A stretch of DNA of 64,000 nucleotides from Litorimonas taeanensis. Lineage in GTDB: Bacteria; Pseudomonadota; Alphaproteobacteria; Caulobacterales; Maricaulaceae. The notes under the pieces are model-generated. The model had not been told where the DNA came from, searched no databases, and saw only the letters and a program-made list of their open reading frames with translations. Below, piece by piece: positions 8,702-18,540 of the stretch (position 1 is the stretch's first letter; each line of letters opens with the position of its first letter). The DNA lies in assembly GCF_003634015.1 (NCBI RefSeq), contig NZ_RBII01000001.1:1364001-1428000 (forward strand). Reading direction: 5' to 3'. The position numbers and the translations under genes are program-made.

Positions 8702-10090
8702 TTAAAAGCGGGTATCAACGAGACGAATAGGTTTTTGACGAACATCCACTTGTGTTGTTTCACTTGTAGCGCCCACAGAAACCAGTTTCACCTTCATACC
8801 CAAACCGAGTTTTTCCTTAAGAAGCGCTTCGTATTTGGGTGATAATTTATCTATCTCATTTGATTTACATTCAGCAATCACAGTCATTTCATCGCGGCCC
8901 GCATCATCTCTGTCGACCTGACAATAGAACTCACCAGCGAAGCTATCTATTTCTTCCATTAATGGGCCAATCGCCTGCGGGAATATATTAATGCCGCGTA
9001 GCTTCACCATATTATCAGAGCGGCCCAAAAAGCCTTCAATACGTGTAAAATTAAGGCCCAAAGAAGACTTCCCAGTTCTTACGGCCGAAACATCATGTGT
9101 GTTAAATCGTATGATTGGGAAAACATCATCTTTGAACAAACATGTACAAACCATGTCGCCACTTTGACCATCTTTGACGGGTTCTCCTGTATCAATATCA
9201 CAAATCTCAAGATATTGGGCGTCTTCCATGACATATAACCCGTCTTGATCTGGACCTTCTCCGGCAATCGCCCCTGTGTCCCCAACGCCGTACCAGTCAT
9301 AACAGGCCGCTCCGCCCCACATTTCGGAAACGGCGGATTTATCTTCGCGGCCCATATGTCCTGAAATTGTTCGGACAGGTATATCAACACCCGGTTCAAG
9401 TCCTGCCTCTCGCGCGACTTTTGCCAATTTTTTGATATAATCTGCAAAGCCAACAATTGCCGTTGCACCAAAATCAGCCATCATTTGAACTTGTTTTACA
9501 GAGCGCGTTTCAACACCTGTACCCGCTGAAACCATAATTGCTTGTGTCCAATGGGTGACTGATTCCCGTATGTAATGCCCACCATTAATGGGGCCATGCC
9601 CATAAACAGAATGTACAACATCCCCACGGCCAATGCCTTGAAGTGTATAAAGCCGTGCAAGAAGTAAATTTTGTACTTCGCGTGACTTAGGGCCGAAAAT
9701 CAAAACCTGAGGTTTGCCCGTCGTTCCCGAAGTCGTGTGAAATTTTACGGGTGGTTGTTCATTCGGAGGATAGCTGTCCAAGCCTGAAAAATCTCCGAAT
9801 GGAGGACAGCGATCAATTGATGCCATAATGTCTGATTTATCATAAGTAGGTAGCTTATTAATATCCTTCAGCCCATCAATATCACCGGGCTCAATACCTT
9901 TTGCGCCCCAAAGCTTTTGATAGAAGGGCGTCTTCCACGCGCGTAATAACATTTTTCGAAACAAGCGGTCTTGATGCGCGAATAGTTCATCACGGCTTGT
10001 ATGTTTTGCGAATAATAAGAAATCTTCACCAATAGGATGGTCTGCGCGAATTTTCGCTGGGTTCACAAAATCAAAATATGTTGCGTGCAT
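8702..10090 (-). CDS. PaaK-like acyl/aryl-CoA ligase
   Basis: This 462-residue adenylate-forming enzyme is related to phenylacetate-CoA ligase and would activate a carboxylic acid to its CoA thioester using ATP. Visible motifs are the P-loop TTSGTTGKP (about 119-127), the A5-like YGVGDTGA (near 258), GRSDNMVKLRGINIFP, and a C-terminal RQKPIRLVD carrying the likely adenylation Lys. The substrate is unknown. It lies between the MmgE/PrpD pair and the amidase in the long operon, with zero gap to the amidase. Confidence 0.92.
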   Translation of the reverse strand: MHATYFDFVNPAKIRADHPIGEDFLLFAKHTSRDELFAHQDRLFRKMLLRAWKTPFYQKLWGAKGIEPGDIDGLKDINKLPTYDKSDIMASIDRCPPFGDFSGLDSYPPNEQPPVKFHTTSGTTGKPQVLIFGPKSREVQNLLLARLYTLQGIGRGDVVHSVYGHGPINGGHYIRESVTHWTQAIMVSAGTGVETRSVKQVQMMADFGATAIVGFADYIKKLAKVAREAGLEPGVDIPVRTISGHMGREDKSAVSEMWGGAACYDWYGVGDTGAIAGEGPDQDGLYVMEDAQYLEICDIDTGEPVKDGQSGDMVCTCLFKDDVFPIIRFNTHDVSAVRTGKSSLGLNFTRIEGFLGRSDNMVKLRGINIFPQAIGPLMEEIDSFAGEFYCQVDRDDAGRDEMTVIAECKSNEIDKLSPKYEALLKEKLGLGMKVKLVSVGATSETTQVDVRQKPIRLVDTRF

Positions 10091-10104
10091 AATACAGTGT
10101 CCAT

Positions 10105-11463
10105 TTACAAGCCCGATGCGAGCATGAAAAGTTCAGAACAATCATCAGATTTTTCTAAACTCTCTACTTCGCTAATGAGCCTGTTTGTGGTCACTTTCGC
10201 TTTGACTTCACTCAATCCGAATGAAAGACATTTTCGGAATTTTTCTAAATGTTGTTCCTGAGAGAGTGGATCAGCGGGAGACCCAAAGAGTTTTTCAATC
10301 GAGACGGTTTTCTCTTCGCCGTTTTTAAGTTTCGCGGTCAGAGATTGAGGAACAAATTCTGCGGGGTCTTCTATGTGATTGATTTCTATTTTAACCTTAC
10401 CTGCAATTTCGCGTAAGGTCGCATCTTGTAAATCAGAATGTGAAAAGTCTTCCAACCCAACGGTTCCCCTTTGCAAAGTTACAGCGGCTAAATAAGGATA
10501 GCATAGCCGCGCATAATTTGCGCTCATATCTTTGGGGATTGGCCGATCGACTAATCTTTGAATAATTGGTGGGGCTGAGAGTATGAGCGCCTCTAAATTA
10601 TCCGCTGTAACACCTTCCGCCAATAGCTTTTGCACAAGTACAATCCCGCCTTGCGCCGCGCGCCCCGTAGGAAATGGTTTCCAACTGACTTCGGTAATTC
10701 TATGAACAGCGCCCAATCTCTCGGCGGCCAAAGACGCGCTGCCATCATCTTCGAACAACGCCATATACCCAAACGGCCCTTCCAGTGAACTCTCTGCCCC
10801 ATGCAGACCAGCTTCCGCAAGGTCACAAGCAACAACTGCAGAACGGGCTGCTCCTGCAATCTGCACAGGAAGTGTAGGCTTGCCCTCTAAGTGAGGCTGC
10901 ATGACCCCCGCGCATTGAGACAGCGCGCACCCCATTGCAGACATGGCCGTCGCTTCATCAAACCCTCTTAATCGCGCTATGCCGAGCGTTGCACCGAACA
11001 GACCTGCGGTGGCAGGACGGAAAAATTTCAATGGCGTGTTCACGGCCACGCCAAGTTCAGCCGCCACATCAACAGCCACGATGACAGCCTCTATAAGCTC
11101 TTTCCCTGTTACGCCGTTTTGCCTTTCTGCTTCGGCTGAAATAGCCGCAAAAATTGTGGCCATTGGATGCACCACGGCGGGTTCATGCACGCAATCATAT
11201 TCCATTGAATGAATTTGGAAGCCATTAAGATAAGCAGCGGTGGCCGCGGGTGCCTTTATTTTTCTACCCCACAAGCAAGCCTCTTCTCCGGTTCCCCAAC
11301 GCATTGCAGTTTTGAAAACCGCTTGGTTAAATGGCGCTTTAGCCCCAGCAATGCCAACACCAAGACTGTCCAAAATAAATATTTTGGCCGACCGATAAGC
11401 AGAATCAGGAAATTTTGCTTGGGTCAGAGCATATCGTGCAAAGGTACGAGAGGACTCACTCAT
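10105..11463 (-). CDS. MmgE/PrpD family protein (copy A)
   Basis: This 452-residue all-helical protein belongs to the MmgE/PrpD family, whose characterised members dehydrate 2-methylcitrate or isomerise cis-aconitate-type acids (the itaconate enzyme CAD is in this fold). Family features are the N-terminal LDSLGVGIAGA, AYLNGFQIHSMEYDCVHEPAVVHP and the FGATLGIARL region. Its start overlaps the stop of copy B by four bases (ATGA). Adjacent paralogues suggest two related substrates or a heteromer. In context it may (de)hydrate a branched di- or tricarboxylate. Confidence 0.88.
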   Translation of the reverse strand: MSESSRTFARYALTQAKFPDSAYRSAKIFILDSLGVGIAGAKAPFNQAVFKTAMRWGTGEEACLWGRKIKAPAATAAYLNGFQIHSMEYDCVHEPAVVHPMATIFAAISAEAERQNGVTGKELIEAVIVAVDVAAELGVAVNTPLKFFRPATAGLFGATLGIARLRGFDEATAMSAMGCALSQCAGVMQPHLEGKPTLPVQIAGAARSAVVACDLAEAGLHGAESSLEGPFGYMALFEDDGSASLAAERLGAVHRITEVSWKPFPTGRAAQGGIVLVQKLLAEGVTADNLEALILSAPPIIQRLVDRPIPKDMSANYARLCYPYLAAVTLQRGTVGLEDFSHSDLQDATLREIAGKVKIEINHIEDPAEFVPQSLTAKLKNGEEKTVSIEKLFGSPADPLSQEQHLEKFRKCLSFGLSEVKAKVTTNRLISEVESLEKSDDCSELFMLASGL

Positions 11464-12758
11464 GGCAATAAACTCAGATATTTAATTAAATCAGACTCTA
11501 ATGCAGCTTGGGCTAGTCGTTCTGCATCTTTGGCCCGCATCCCCGCATGGGTCATCAAGCCAATAGCTTTGTCTTTTACGGCATTTTCAGACATTGGAAC
11601 TTCTGGGTCCCCATATGCATCATGAGCCGTGTATGTCTTCCCATAAAGGGTTACGGAGGCGCCATAATGTTTAGGATAAGCACCAGAAAACGCATCGGTT
11701 TCTTTAACGCTCACCCGCGCCCTTAAAGCCTTAAGAGGCCCCCCTACAACATCCGGTTCAAAATCAGAAAGCACAGGCACGCCTTTCGTCAAGGCCAAAG
11801 CAACGCTGTGTTGCAACGAGAATTTCGCTTCAATTGTGCTTTGAGGATTTGGACGATCACAAAATTTTATGGCATCCGCATAGGTTTCTACCAGAACATC
11901 CGAGTCGGAAGCCCCCAATTCGTTAAAAGCCTTAAGAGCCGCATCAATAGCGGGGTGAGCATGACGGCAGGCCGGATAAGGTTTCAAGCTCGTTTCATGT
12001 AATAGCCATTCTGCTTTTGGGTTGGCTAGAATATCTTCTGGGTCAGCCCCCGGGCACATCGCCCTGAAGAAACCTTGTTCTCCCTCGAGTATAGATTTGG
12101 GGCCTTGAAACCCCTGCACAGATAAGAGGGCCGCTAGAACCCCTGCATGTGCGGCATGGCCTGCATGGAGCTGCTTTGCCATGCTATCAGGCTCGTGACG
12201 CGTCTGCCAAAGGCCTGCGGCCTGCGTCCCGGCGAGGCCAAGCGCTGACACCAAATCGCTATTCTCTAATAAATAACAAGCCGCCGCCGCTGCGCCGAAA
12301 GGGCCGCATGTCGCTGTGTTATGCCAAAAAGCATAATGTCCTGCGCCCACAGCGCGGCCAATTCGAATTGTGGCCTCGTAACCCACAACAATTGCATTTA
12401 GGAATTTATCTGGGTCAGCGCCAACATATTCAGCCACGGATAAGGCAGCGGGGATTATAGTGGGCGCCGCATGAAGCACCGCTTGCCTATCGACATCATC
12501 CATTTCAAGCACATTACCCAGAGCCCCGTTATGTAAAGCCGCCATGAGCGGTGAAGACGGTCCTGTCCCTATTCGCGAACATGGGCCAGTTTCTTCCTTA
12601 AAGGCGGCTGTCATTTTCTGCCCGCTGGGTTCGACCTGCCCGGCGACGGCGCAGCCCGTCCAATCTAGGAATAACAAAGCCGCCCGCCGTCTATCAACCT
12701 CTGAGATAGGCCGGCACAAGATTGGGGACAAACGCTCAGTGAGTGTCAGATTACGCAT
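11460..12758 (-). CDS. MmgE/PrpD family protein (copy B)
   Basis: This 432-residue paralogue of the next gene in the operon shares LDWTGCAVAG, the NVLEMDDVDRQAVLHAAPTIIP segment (the position of the HSMEYD/HPMAT stretch in copy A) and HAGVLAALL. It is divergent enough from copy A that this is an old duplication. A 49-base gap separates it from the upstream MFS gene; I see no terminator or regulator box in that gap, so it is probably co-transcribed. Substrate unknown. Confidence 0.87.
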   Translation of the reverse strand: MRNLTLTERLSPILCRPISEVDRRRAALLFLDWTGCAVAGQVEPSGQKMTAAFKEETGPCSRIGTGPSSPLMAALHNGALGNVLEMDDVDRQAVLHAAPTIIPAALSVAEYVGADPDKFLNAIVVGYEATIRIGRAVGAGHYAFWHNTATCGPFGAAAAACYLLENSDLVSALGLAGTQAAGLWQTRHEPDSMAKQLHAGHAAHAGVLAALLSVQGFQGPKSILEGEQGFFRAMCPGADPEDILANPKAEWLLHETSLKPYPACRHAHPAIDAALKAFNELGASDSDVLVETYADAIKFCDRPNPQSTIEAKFSLQHSVALALTKGVPVLSDFEPDVVGGPLKALRARVSVKETDAFSGAYPKHYGASVTLYGKTYTAHDAYGDPEVPMSENAVKDKAIGLMTHAGMRAKDAERLAQAALESDLIKYLSLLP

Positions 12759-12807
12759 ATCTTTAGCTCCTCCGGCAGTGAAAAATGTTTACTCTCGATT
12801 AGTATCC

Positions 12808-14004
12808 TCATGAGCCTTGGCGTCCCACCTGGGTTAACCACACGGCAAACATATTTCCAAAGATAGCCATCGCCGCCAAGGCAAAGAAAGGCCACAAAGT
12901 TTTATCGTAAACTGATCCGCCAATCACGGTAAACACACCGCCGAGCATCAACCCGATAGAGCTGGAGAGTCCCGCAGCCGTAGCCGCTAGCTTTGGGTCT
13001 ATGCTGATAGACCCCGCAAGAGATATTGGACAAATTAAACCCGTTCCAATCATGGCCAGCATGAGCGTCGCGGTAAAGGCGAAAGCATTGTCTCCTATGA
13101 CGCTATAGACAATAATCATTATGGCTAGGGTCATGACTAGCCATAACGCGGCATAGAATAGGGACTTATCCATCCCTAACCTACGCGTTAACTTTGTCCC
13201 CAAAAGCGATCCCGACATAAAAGCAAGCGATAAGAGTATCCAACACAGAACAAAGAATGCTGTGCCATGTCCTAACACATTTTCGAAATAGTCTGGCGCG
13301 AATGGCAGAAAAGAAAAGAAAACCCCTTGCCCAAAGCCGAACATCAATGTGTAACCGATGAACGCTGGGCTCGTTAACAGGCGCTTATAATCTCTCCCAA
13401 CCCTGCGCGGTTCTTTTTGGACTGGGCGCGTTTCTGGCAATCGCAGAACAGCCATTGTAAGAATGATGAGCCCAGAGGCTGCGCACCCCATGAAAATGCT
13501 GCGCCATCCATAGGCTTCATCTAACAGCCCGCCAAATATCGGCGCAATAATAGGGCCAAGTCCCATCGCGATAGAAATATAAGAAAGTGACACAGCCGCC
13601 TCTTCGCGCGGCTGAATATCATTTACGATGGCGCGGCTGATAACAGTCCCAGCACTTACACCCGCGGCTTGCAAAAAGCGGCAAATAATCAAGGCTGTCC
13701 ATGAGGTCGTTAGTACACTTGCAAAACTCGCTATTACAAAGATTACGAACCCCATCAACAGAACAGGACGGCGACCAATTCTATCCGCTAACATCCCGTG
13801 GATTGGTTGAGCGACCCCCAGTCCAATAAGGAAGGCTGAAATTAAAAACTGAATATCTGCGACAGGTTTTCCAAACTCAACCGCCAGTGACGGAAAAGCA
13901 GGAATAATAAATGACATGGCAAATGGCGAAAGACTGCACATAGCAGACATAAACAGAATGAAGCCCCAACGATTTTGGGTCAATGCCATAGCGCGCGCAT
14001 TCAT
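12808..14004 (-). CDS. MFS transporter, Bcr/CflA-like
   Basis: This 398-residue inner-membrane protein has about 12 hydrophobic segments. The MFS loop 2-3 signature is clear (GMLADRIGRRPVLL), and the fourth-helix region RFLQAAGVSAGTVISRAIV resembles Bcr/CflA-type drug/metabolite exporters. Its ATG overlaps the preceding CMD gene's stop. Inside a catabolic operon it could import the substrate or export a toxic intermediate; direction cannot be read from sequence. Confidence 0.9.
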   Translation of the reverse strand: MNARAMALTQNRWGFILFMSAMCSLSPFAMSFIIPAFPSLAVEFGKPVADIQFLISAFLIGLGVAQPIHGMLADRIGRRPVLLMGFVIFVIASFASVLTTSWTALIICRFLQAAGVSAGTVISRAIVNDIQPREEAAVSLSYISIAMGLGPIIAPIFGGLLDEAYGWRSIFMGCAASGLIILTMAVLRLPETRPVQKEPRRVGRDYKRLLTSPAFIGYTLMFGFGQGVFFSFLPFAPDYFENVLGHGTAFFVLCWILLSLAFMSGSLLGTKLTRRLGMDKSLFYAALWLVMTLAIMIIVYSVIGDNAFAFTATLMLAMIGTGLICPISLAGSISIDPKLAATAAGLSSSIGLMLGGVFTVIGGSVYDKTLWPFFALAAMAIFGNMFAVWLTQVGRQGS

Positions 14005-14576
14005 TACCGCGTTACCACACCCGCCTTATTAACGAAGTTAAGCGGTGTCTCCTCAAGTGTTGTGTCCATAATAGCATTCCAGCGATTTAAAAATCCAAAC
14101 ATGGAAATCACAGCTACAATTTCGACAATCTGGTCATCACTGAAATAATTCCGCATATCGGCAAATTGTTCATCCGTTACTTCGGATGGGCTCATGGCGC
14201 CGCCTTGAGCTACACGAAGGGCAGACCGCTCGGCTTCGGTAAACAAAGGGGACGTTTCATATTCCCAAGCCTTCAATATTTTCTCATCTTCTACACCTTG
14301 TTCATGTGCTCCATGAGCTGTGTGAGCTTGGCAATATTTACAGCCTGAAGCGCTGGAGGTTATGAATCCAATAAGGCGTTTTAACCCAGGAGAGACTTTG
14401 CCGTTTGGTGAATAAATCGCTCCGCACATGGCCGCGACACCGCTTAATATTTCTGGGTTTCGGGCCATGTCCTGTGCATCATTGGGTGTAAATCCCATCA
14501 TATTTTCCGCAAAATCAAAGAGCGGTTTTGCATCTTCTGAAATTTCTGTCGGCGGCACAGGGGGTAAGCGTGACAT
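14004..14576 (-). CDS. Carboxymuconolactone decarboxylase/AhpD-like protein
   Basis: This 190-residue protein of the CMD superfamily has the redox Cys-x-x-Cys-x-x-x-His motif (GCKYCQAHTAH). It belongs with AhpD-like, peroxidase-related proteins more than with true gamma-carboxymuconolactone decarboxylase. A peroxide-defence or thiol-redox role is likely; a decarboxylase role is possible. It overlaps both neighbouring genes by one base, so it is part of the operon. Confidence 0.88.
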   Translation of the reverse strand: MSRLPPVPPTEISEDAKPLFDFAENMMGFTPNDAQDMARNPEILSGVAAMCGAIYSPNGKVSPGLKRLIGFITSSASGCKYCQAHTAHGAHEQGVEDEKILKAWEYETSPLFTEAERSALRVAQGGAMSPSEVTDEQFADMRNYFSDDQIVEIVAVISMFGFLNRWNAIMDTTLEETPLNFVNKAGVVTR

Positions 14577-15679
14577 TAGAACCCGCCTTTCAATTCTTGT
14601 GTATGTTGTCCAAATTCAGGCAAATCAAAAGAGAGCTGAGCAGGTTCATCTTTAAATCGAATAGGTGACTTAATATGGGTTTTTCCTGCGGGGTCTTTTA
14701 TCGTCGGCGCTCCAGTTTCAGTTAGGGCTTTGTGCAGGGTCCTAATTGTAGACCAACAACAATCTATTTCATCGAAAATAGCTTCCCAGTCACTTTGAGT
14801 TTTAGTTTTAAATGTATTTTTGAGAAATGAAATGACAGCGCCCTGTTGCCCAACAGGTTTTCGCATATCCTCTATATGGTCAAGGCCGCCCAAAGCGGTC
14901 AGGACATTCAGAACAAACTTAGGTTCGCTGCCTCCAAGGATGATGTGGCCGCCGTCCAAGGTCTCGTAAATATTAACAAAAGCATTTCCACCGAAACTTC
15001 GCATTTCCGAACGCACGGGCTGACGATCTTCCGCAAAAATAGCGCCTGTAACATTGGGCACCCAAGACAAAAGACTGTCATACATCGATATATCTAAATA
15101 ATCCCCAACACCTGTCGATTCTCGTCGGTAAAGCGCCATCAAAATGCCAGAAAGCGCATGTAAGGATGCCGTCATATCCGCAGAGGGCATTGGCGTTAAA
15201 GCGGGCGCACCGTCCATCCCGCGCGTAAGGTCGGCTGTCCCAGCCATCGCCTGTATAACGAGGTCGTGTGCGGGTTTATTCTTATATTGACCATTCTGTC
15301 CAAAAGCTGAAATAGAACAATAAACAATTTTGGGATTAATTGCTTTGATAGATTCGTAATCGACGCCCAAACGCTGGACAACACCAGGACGGAAAGCCTC
15401 AACGAACACATCGGCTTCGGCGGCAAGTTTCAAAAACTGAGACTGCTGTTCAGGGTCTTTTAAATTAACTTTGTAACTCTTCTTGCCGCGCGCAATATTG
15501 GCAAACCACACAGATGTGCCGTCATCATATGTTTCGCCCATAACTCGCGTGGGCTCCCCAACACCGTTATCAGGTTCAACCATCACGACACTTGCGCCAT
15601 GATCGGCCATCATCATGGACATGTGCGGCCCCGGGAGAAAAGCCGAAAGATCGAGAACCTTAACGCCGTCTAGTTTCAT
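14576..15679 (-). CDS. Family III CoA-transferase (CaiB/BaiF type)
   Basis: This 367-residue protein moves CoA between carboxylic acids through an Asp-linked anhydride. Family features are LSAFLPGPHMSMMMADHGA near the N-terminus, VNLKDP, EAFRPGVVQRLG, and Asp139 (KPAHDLVIQAMAG) at the catalytic position. It overlaps the next-upstream CoA-transferase by four bases (ATGA). The two are different sub-lineages, so they may be two subunits or two substrate specificities. Confidence 0.92.
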   Translation of the reverse strand: MKLDGVKVLDLSAFLPGPHMSMMMADHGASVVMVEPDNGVGEPTRVMGETYDDGTSVWFANIARGKKSYKVNLKDPEQQSQFLKLAAEADVFVEAFRPGVVQRLGVDYESIKAINPKIVYCSISAFGQNGQYKNKPAHDLVIQAMAGTADLTRGMDGAPALTPMPSADMTASLHALSGILMALYRRESTGVGDYLDISMYDSLLSWVPNVTGAIFAEDRQPVRSEMRSFGGNAFVNIYETLDGGHIILGGSEPKFVLNVLTALGGLDHIEDMRKPVGQQGAVISFLKNTFKTKTQSDWEAIFDEIDCCWSTIRTLHKALTETGAPTIKDPAGKTHIKSPIRFKDEPAQLSFDLPEFGQHTQELKGGF

Positions 15680-16824
15680 TTAACAAGCACCTGCGTATCA
15701 GCGCCTAGTTCAGGAGATATTCCGCCCTTTAGGCGCTCTCCATTAAATTTGTAAGGCGAAGACAGTAATTTGATTTTTTGTCCCGGCATATCATCATGGC
15801 GGTCTTCATATACCATTTCGACTTCATGGACGTAATCATTTTCAAGGGCTTGTTGTATATCGTAAACTGGGGCAGCGGGTACATAACCGCCAAATTTTTC
15901 CATCCAATACGACACTGTATTTGTTTTTAAAACCCGTTCGACTTCCTCTTGCACAATGTCTCTATTCGCGCGGCGATCTTCGACTTTCACAAATCGCGGA
16001 TCTGAAACCCACTCGGTTTTACCAAGACATTCACATAAGCGTTCCCAGAATTTTTGGGTTTGGCAACAAAACATAATCCAACCATCACCCGCTTCCATAA
16101 GCTGGCTCGGAACAATCGCCGGATGAGCGCCGCGAGGCTGGCGCGTTGTAATATCACCAGAGTTTAAATACCACGTGGCGGGGTAAGACAACTGATGCAA
16201 AGCTGTATCAAAAAGCGAGACATCGATATCACTGCCCTCGCCGCTCCTATGCGCGCCAAACACAGCTGAAACGAGGCCCGTCGCAAACATAGACCCCGTC
16301 ATGAAATCTACCATACTTAAACCAAAACGGACGGGCGGCCCGTCAGGCTCTCCGGTCACTGAACAAAATCCTGCCTCGGCCTGCATTAAATAATCATAGC
16401 CTGGCCAGGCTTCTCGAGAGTTCCCTCGACCATAAGCCGATAGGTGAGCACAGACAATTTTAGGGTTCACAGATTTAAGTGCCGCATAGTCTATCTTGAG
16501 CTTTTCGGGTAAATCTCCGCGCAGATTATTCGATACCGCATCAGCCGTCTTCACTAAGGCTTCAAATGCTGCGCGGCCTTCTTTTGATTTCAAATCAAGG
16601 GAAATGGATTTTTTATTCCGATTAAAGGTTTGAAAAAACTGACTGTCTTTCTCACCAATTAAGTGCGGTGAAACAAAACGCGAGACGTCTCCTCCGGTGA
16701 GAGGGTTTTCAATTTTAATAACCTCCGCCCCTAAATCAGCCAGAAGCTGTGTGCCATATGGCCCGGCGCCATACTGCTCAACTGCGATAATTCGAATGCC
16801 TTTAAGGGGTAGGTTTTGTGCCAT
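15676..16824 (-). CDS. Family III CoA-transferase (CaiB/BaiF type)
   Basis: This 382-residue protein has LLADLGAEVIKIENP, NRNKKSISLDLKS and catalytic Asp144 (WPGYDYLMQAEAGF). This form of the motif is close to transferases that use succinyl-CoA or acetyl-CoA as donor for dicarboxylates such as itaconate, mesaconate or formate. Together with the MaoC and CitE-like genes just upstream it fits activation, hydration and cleavage of a C5-like branched dicarboxylate. That assignment is inference from context. Confidence 0.92.
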   Translation of the reverse strand: MAQNLPLKGIRIIAVEQYGAGPYGTQLLADLGAEVIKIENPLTGGDVSRFVSPHLIGEKDSQFFQTFNRNKKSISLDLKSKEGRAAFEALVKTADAVSNNLRGDLPEKLKIDYAALKSVNPKIVCAHLSAYGRGNSREAWPGYDYLMQAEAGFCSVTGEPDGPPVRFGLSMVDFMTGSMFATGLVSAVFGAHRSGEGSDIDVSLFDTALHQLSYPATWYLNSGDITTRQPRGAHPAIVPSQLMEAGDGWIMFCCQTQKFWERLCECLGKTEWVSDPRFVKVEDRRANRDIVQEEVERVLKTNTVSYWMEKFGGYVPAAPVYDIQQALENDYVHEVEMVYEDRHDDMPGQKIKLLSSPYKFNGERLKGGISPELGADTQVLVK

Positions 16825-16829
16825 AACAG

Positions 16830-18017
16830 TTAAATCTTGTTCCGTGCGATTTGTTGCTTTGCAATAATGATGCGCTGCATTTCATTGGTACCTTCACCAA
16901 TGCACATTAATGGAGCCTCTCGGAATAAGCGCTCAACGGGATATTCTTTTGAATAGGAATAACCGCCATGAATGCGCATCGCCTCAAGTGCATTTTCAAC
17001 TGCTGCTTCAGACGCAAAATATTTCGCCATGCCGGCTTCCATATCGCATCTCTGACCTGCATCATAAGCCGCAGCGGCATTTTCCACCATAAGCTCTGCC
17101 GCTTTGGCCCGTGTTGCCATCTCGCCAAGTTTTAATTGAATGGCTTGATGTTCACAAATTGGTTTGCCAAATGTTTTACGCTCTTGAGAATAGCGTGTGG
17201 CTTCTTCAAGCGCGCGCTTTGCGATACCCACTGACCGCGCCGCCACATTAATTCGGCCAAGCTCCAGACCACCAACGGCCATGTAAAAACCTTTACCTTC
17301 TTCGCCGCCAATCAAATGGCGTTTAGCGTCAATACGGTAGTCATCAAAAAACAGTTCCGCAGAATCAATACCTTTATAGGCAAGTTTTTGCATCTTCGTT
17401 CCGTTGGAATAGCCTTCATACTTCTCGCCTGTATCTGGGTCCATTCGAGGCGTGATGAACATCGACATCCCTTTATAACGGGGATCTGAATCAGGGTTGG
17501 TTTTAACCATCAACGCAACAGCGCCGCCCATGATACTGTTTGAAATCCATGTTTTAGAACCATTGATAACGTAATGATCACCGTCTTTTCTGGCGACTGT
17601 TTTGATGGCCTGCAAATCGGTGCCAGCATTGGGTTCGGTTAAGCCTAAAGCTCCACGAATTTCCCCAGAGGTAAACTTTGGAAGCCAATAGTCTTTTTGA
17701 AAGTCTGTTCCGTATTTTTCAACGACAGTCGCCATCATGATATGTGAATTAAAGATGCCCGTTAAGCTCATCCATTCTTCGGATATGCGCGTTACAATTT
17801 TTGCATAAAAAGACGCGGAAAGACCCAAGCCACCATATTCTTGGCTAATCGTCGCGCCGAACAAACCAAATTCCTTCATTCGCTCGACAAATTCATGCGG
17901 ATATTCGTCCGCATGCTCCATCTCCATAACCTTATCTCGCACTTCGTCGCGGCACCATCTATCGATGGTGTCAAACATCATGCTCTCGTCTTCGGCTGTC
18001 CAAGCAGTATCACTCAT
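16830..18017 (-). CDS. Acyl-CoA dehydrogenase
   Basis: This 395-residue FAD enzyme introduces an alpha,beta double bond in an acyl-CoA. Visible are the substrate/FAD motifs LGLTEPNAGTDLQ and TWISNSIMGG, the QERKTFGKPICEHQ helix, and catalytic base Glu375 in IGEGTNEMQR. Standard length. It overlaps the MaoC gene by one base. Likely substrate is a short or branched acyl-CoA released by the lyase genes. Confidence 0.94.
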   Translation of the reverse strand: MSDTAWTAEDESMMFDTIDRWCRDEVRDKVMEMEHADEYPHEFVERMKEFGLFGATISQEYGGLGLSASFYAKIVTRISEEWMSLTGIFNSHIMMATVVEKYGTDFQKDYWLPKFTSGEIRGALGLTEPNAGTDLQAIKTVARKDGDHYVINGSKTWISNSIMGGAVALMVKTNPDSDPRYKGMSMFITPRMDPDTGEKYEGYSNGTKMQKLAYKGIDSAELFFDDYRIDAKRHLIGGEEGKGFYMAVGGLELGRINVAARSVGIAKRALEEATRYSQERKTFGKPICEHQAIQLKLGEMATRAKAAELMVENAAAAYDAGQRCDMEAGMAKYFASEAAVENALEAMRIHGGYSYSKEYPVERLFREAPLMCIGEGTNEMQRIIIAKQQIARNKI

Positions 18018-18538
18018 TAGTAATTCTCAACTTTATCTTCCACCGCATTACCCGCAGATGGGATCAACATATTCCGCTTAAAGGTACAGACCATCTCGCC
18101 CCTTTGGTTAAGGCCGCGAGTGACAATTGTCACAATGCCCTGCCCGGGACGTGATTTACTTTCACGTTTTGCCAGAACCTCGCTCTCACCATAAATGGTG
18201 TCACCCGCAAATACAGGCGCGGTAAATTTGACGTCATCCATCCCCAAATTCGCAATGGCTTTTTGACTCGTGTCCGTCACGGACATCCCAATTAGCAAGG
18301 CCAGCGTGTATGGGCTGACGACAAGGTTTTTCTTAAACTCACTGGCGGCCGCAAATTCTGCATCAAAATGCATTGGGTGGGTGTTCATGGTCATCAAAGT
18401 GAACAGATGGTTGTCATACTCAGTGACGGTTTTACCCGGACGGTGCTCATAGATATGCCCGACCTCAAAGTCTTCGTAATATCGTCCAAAAGTTTCACGG
18501 AATCTGTTGGGTCCGACTTCTTTTATTGTTCCTACCAC
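18017..18538 (-). CDS. MaoC-like acyl-CoA hydratase
   Basis: This 173-residue single hot-dog protein has the hydratase-2 catalytic pattern: Asp42 (TEYDNHLF) and His57 (NTHPMHFD). Single-domain MaoC proteins of this kind include mesaconyl-CoA, beta-methylmalyl-CoA and itaconyl-CoA hydratases. Its place next to a CitE-like lyase and a family III CoA-transferase mirrors the gene set of itaconate degradation. The exact substrate is inference. Confidence 0.88.
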   Translation of the reverse strand: MVGTIKEVGPNRFRETFGRYYEDFEVGHIYEHRPGKTVTEYDNHLFTLMTMNTHPMHFDAEFAAASEFKKNLVVSPYTLALLIGMSVTDTSQKAIANLGMDDVKFTAPVFAGDTIYGESEVLAKRESKSRPGQGIVTIVTRGLNQRGEMVCTFKRNMLIPSAGNAVEDKVENY

Positions 18539-18540
18539 GT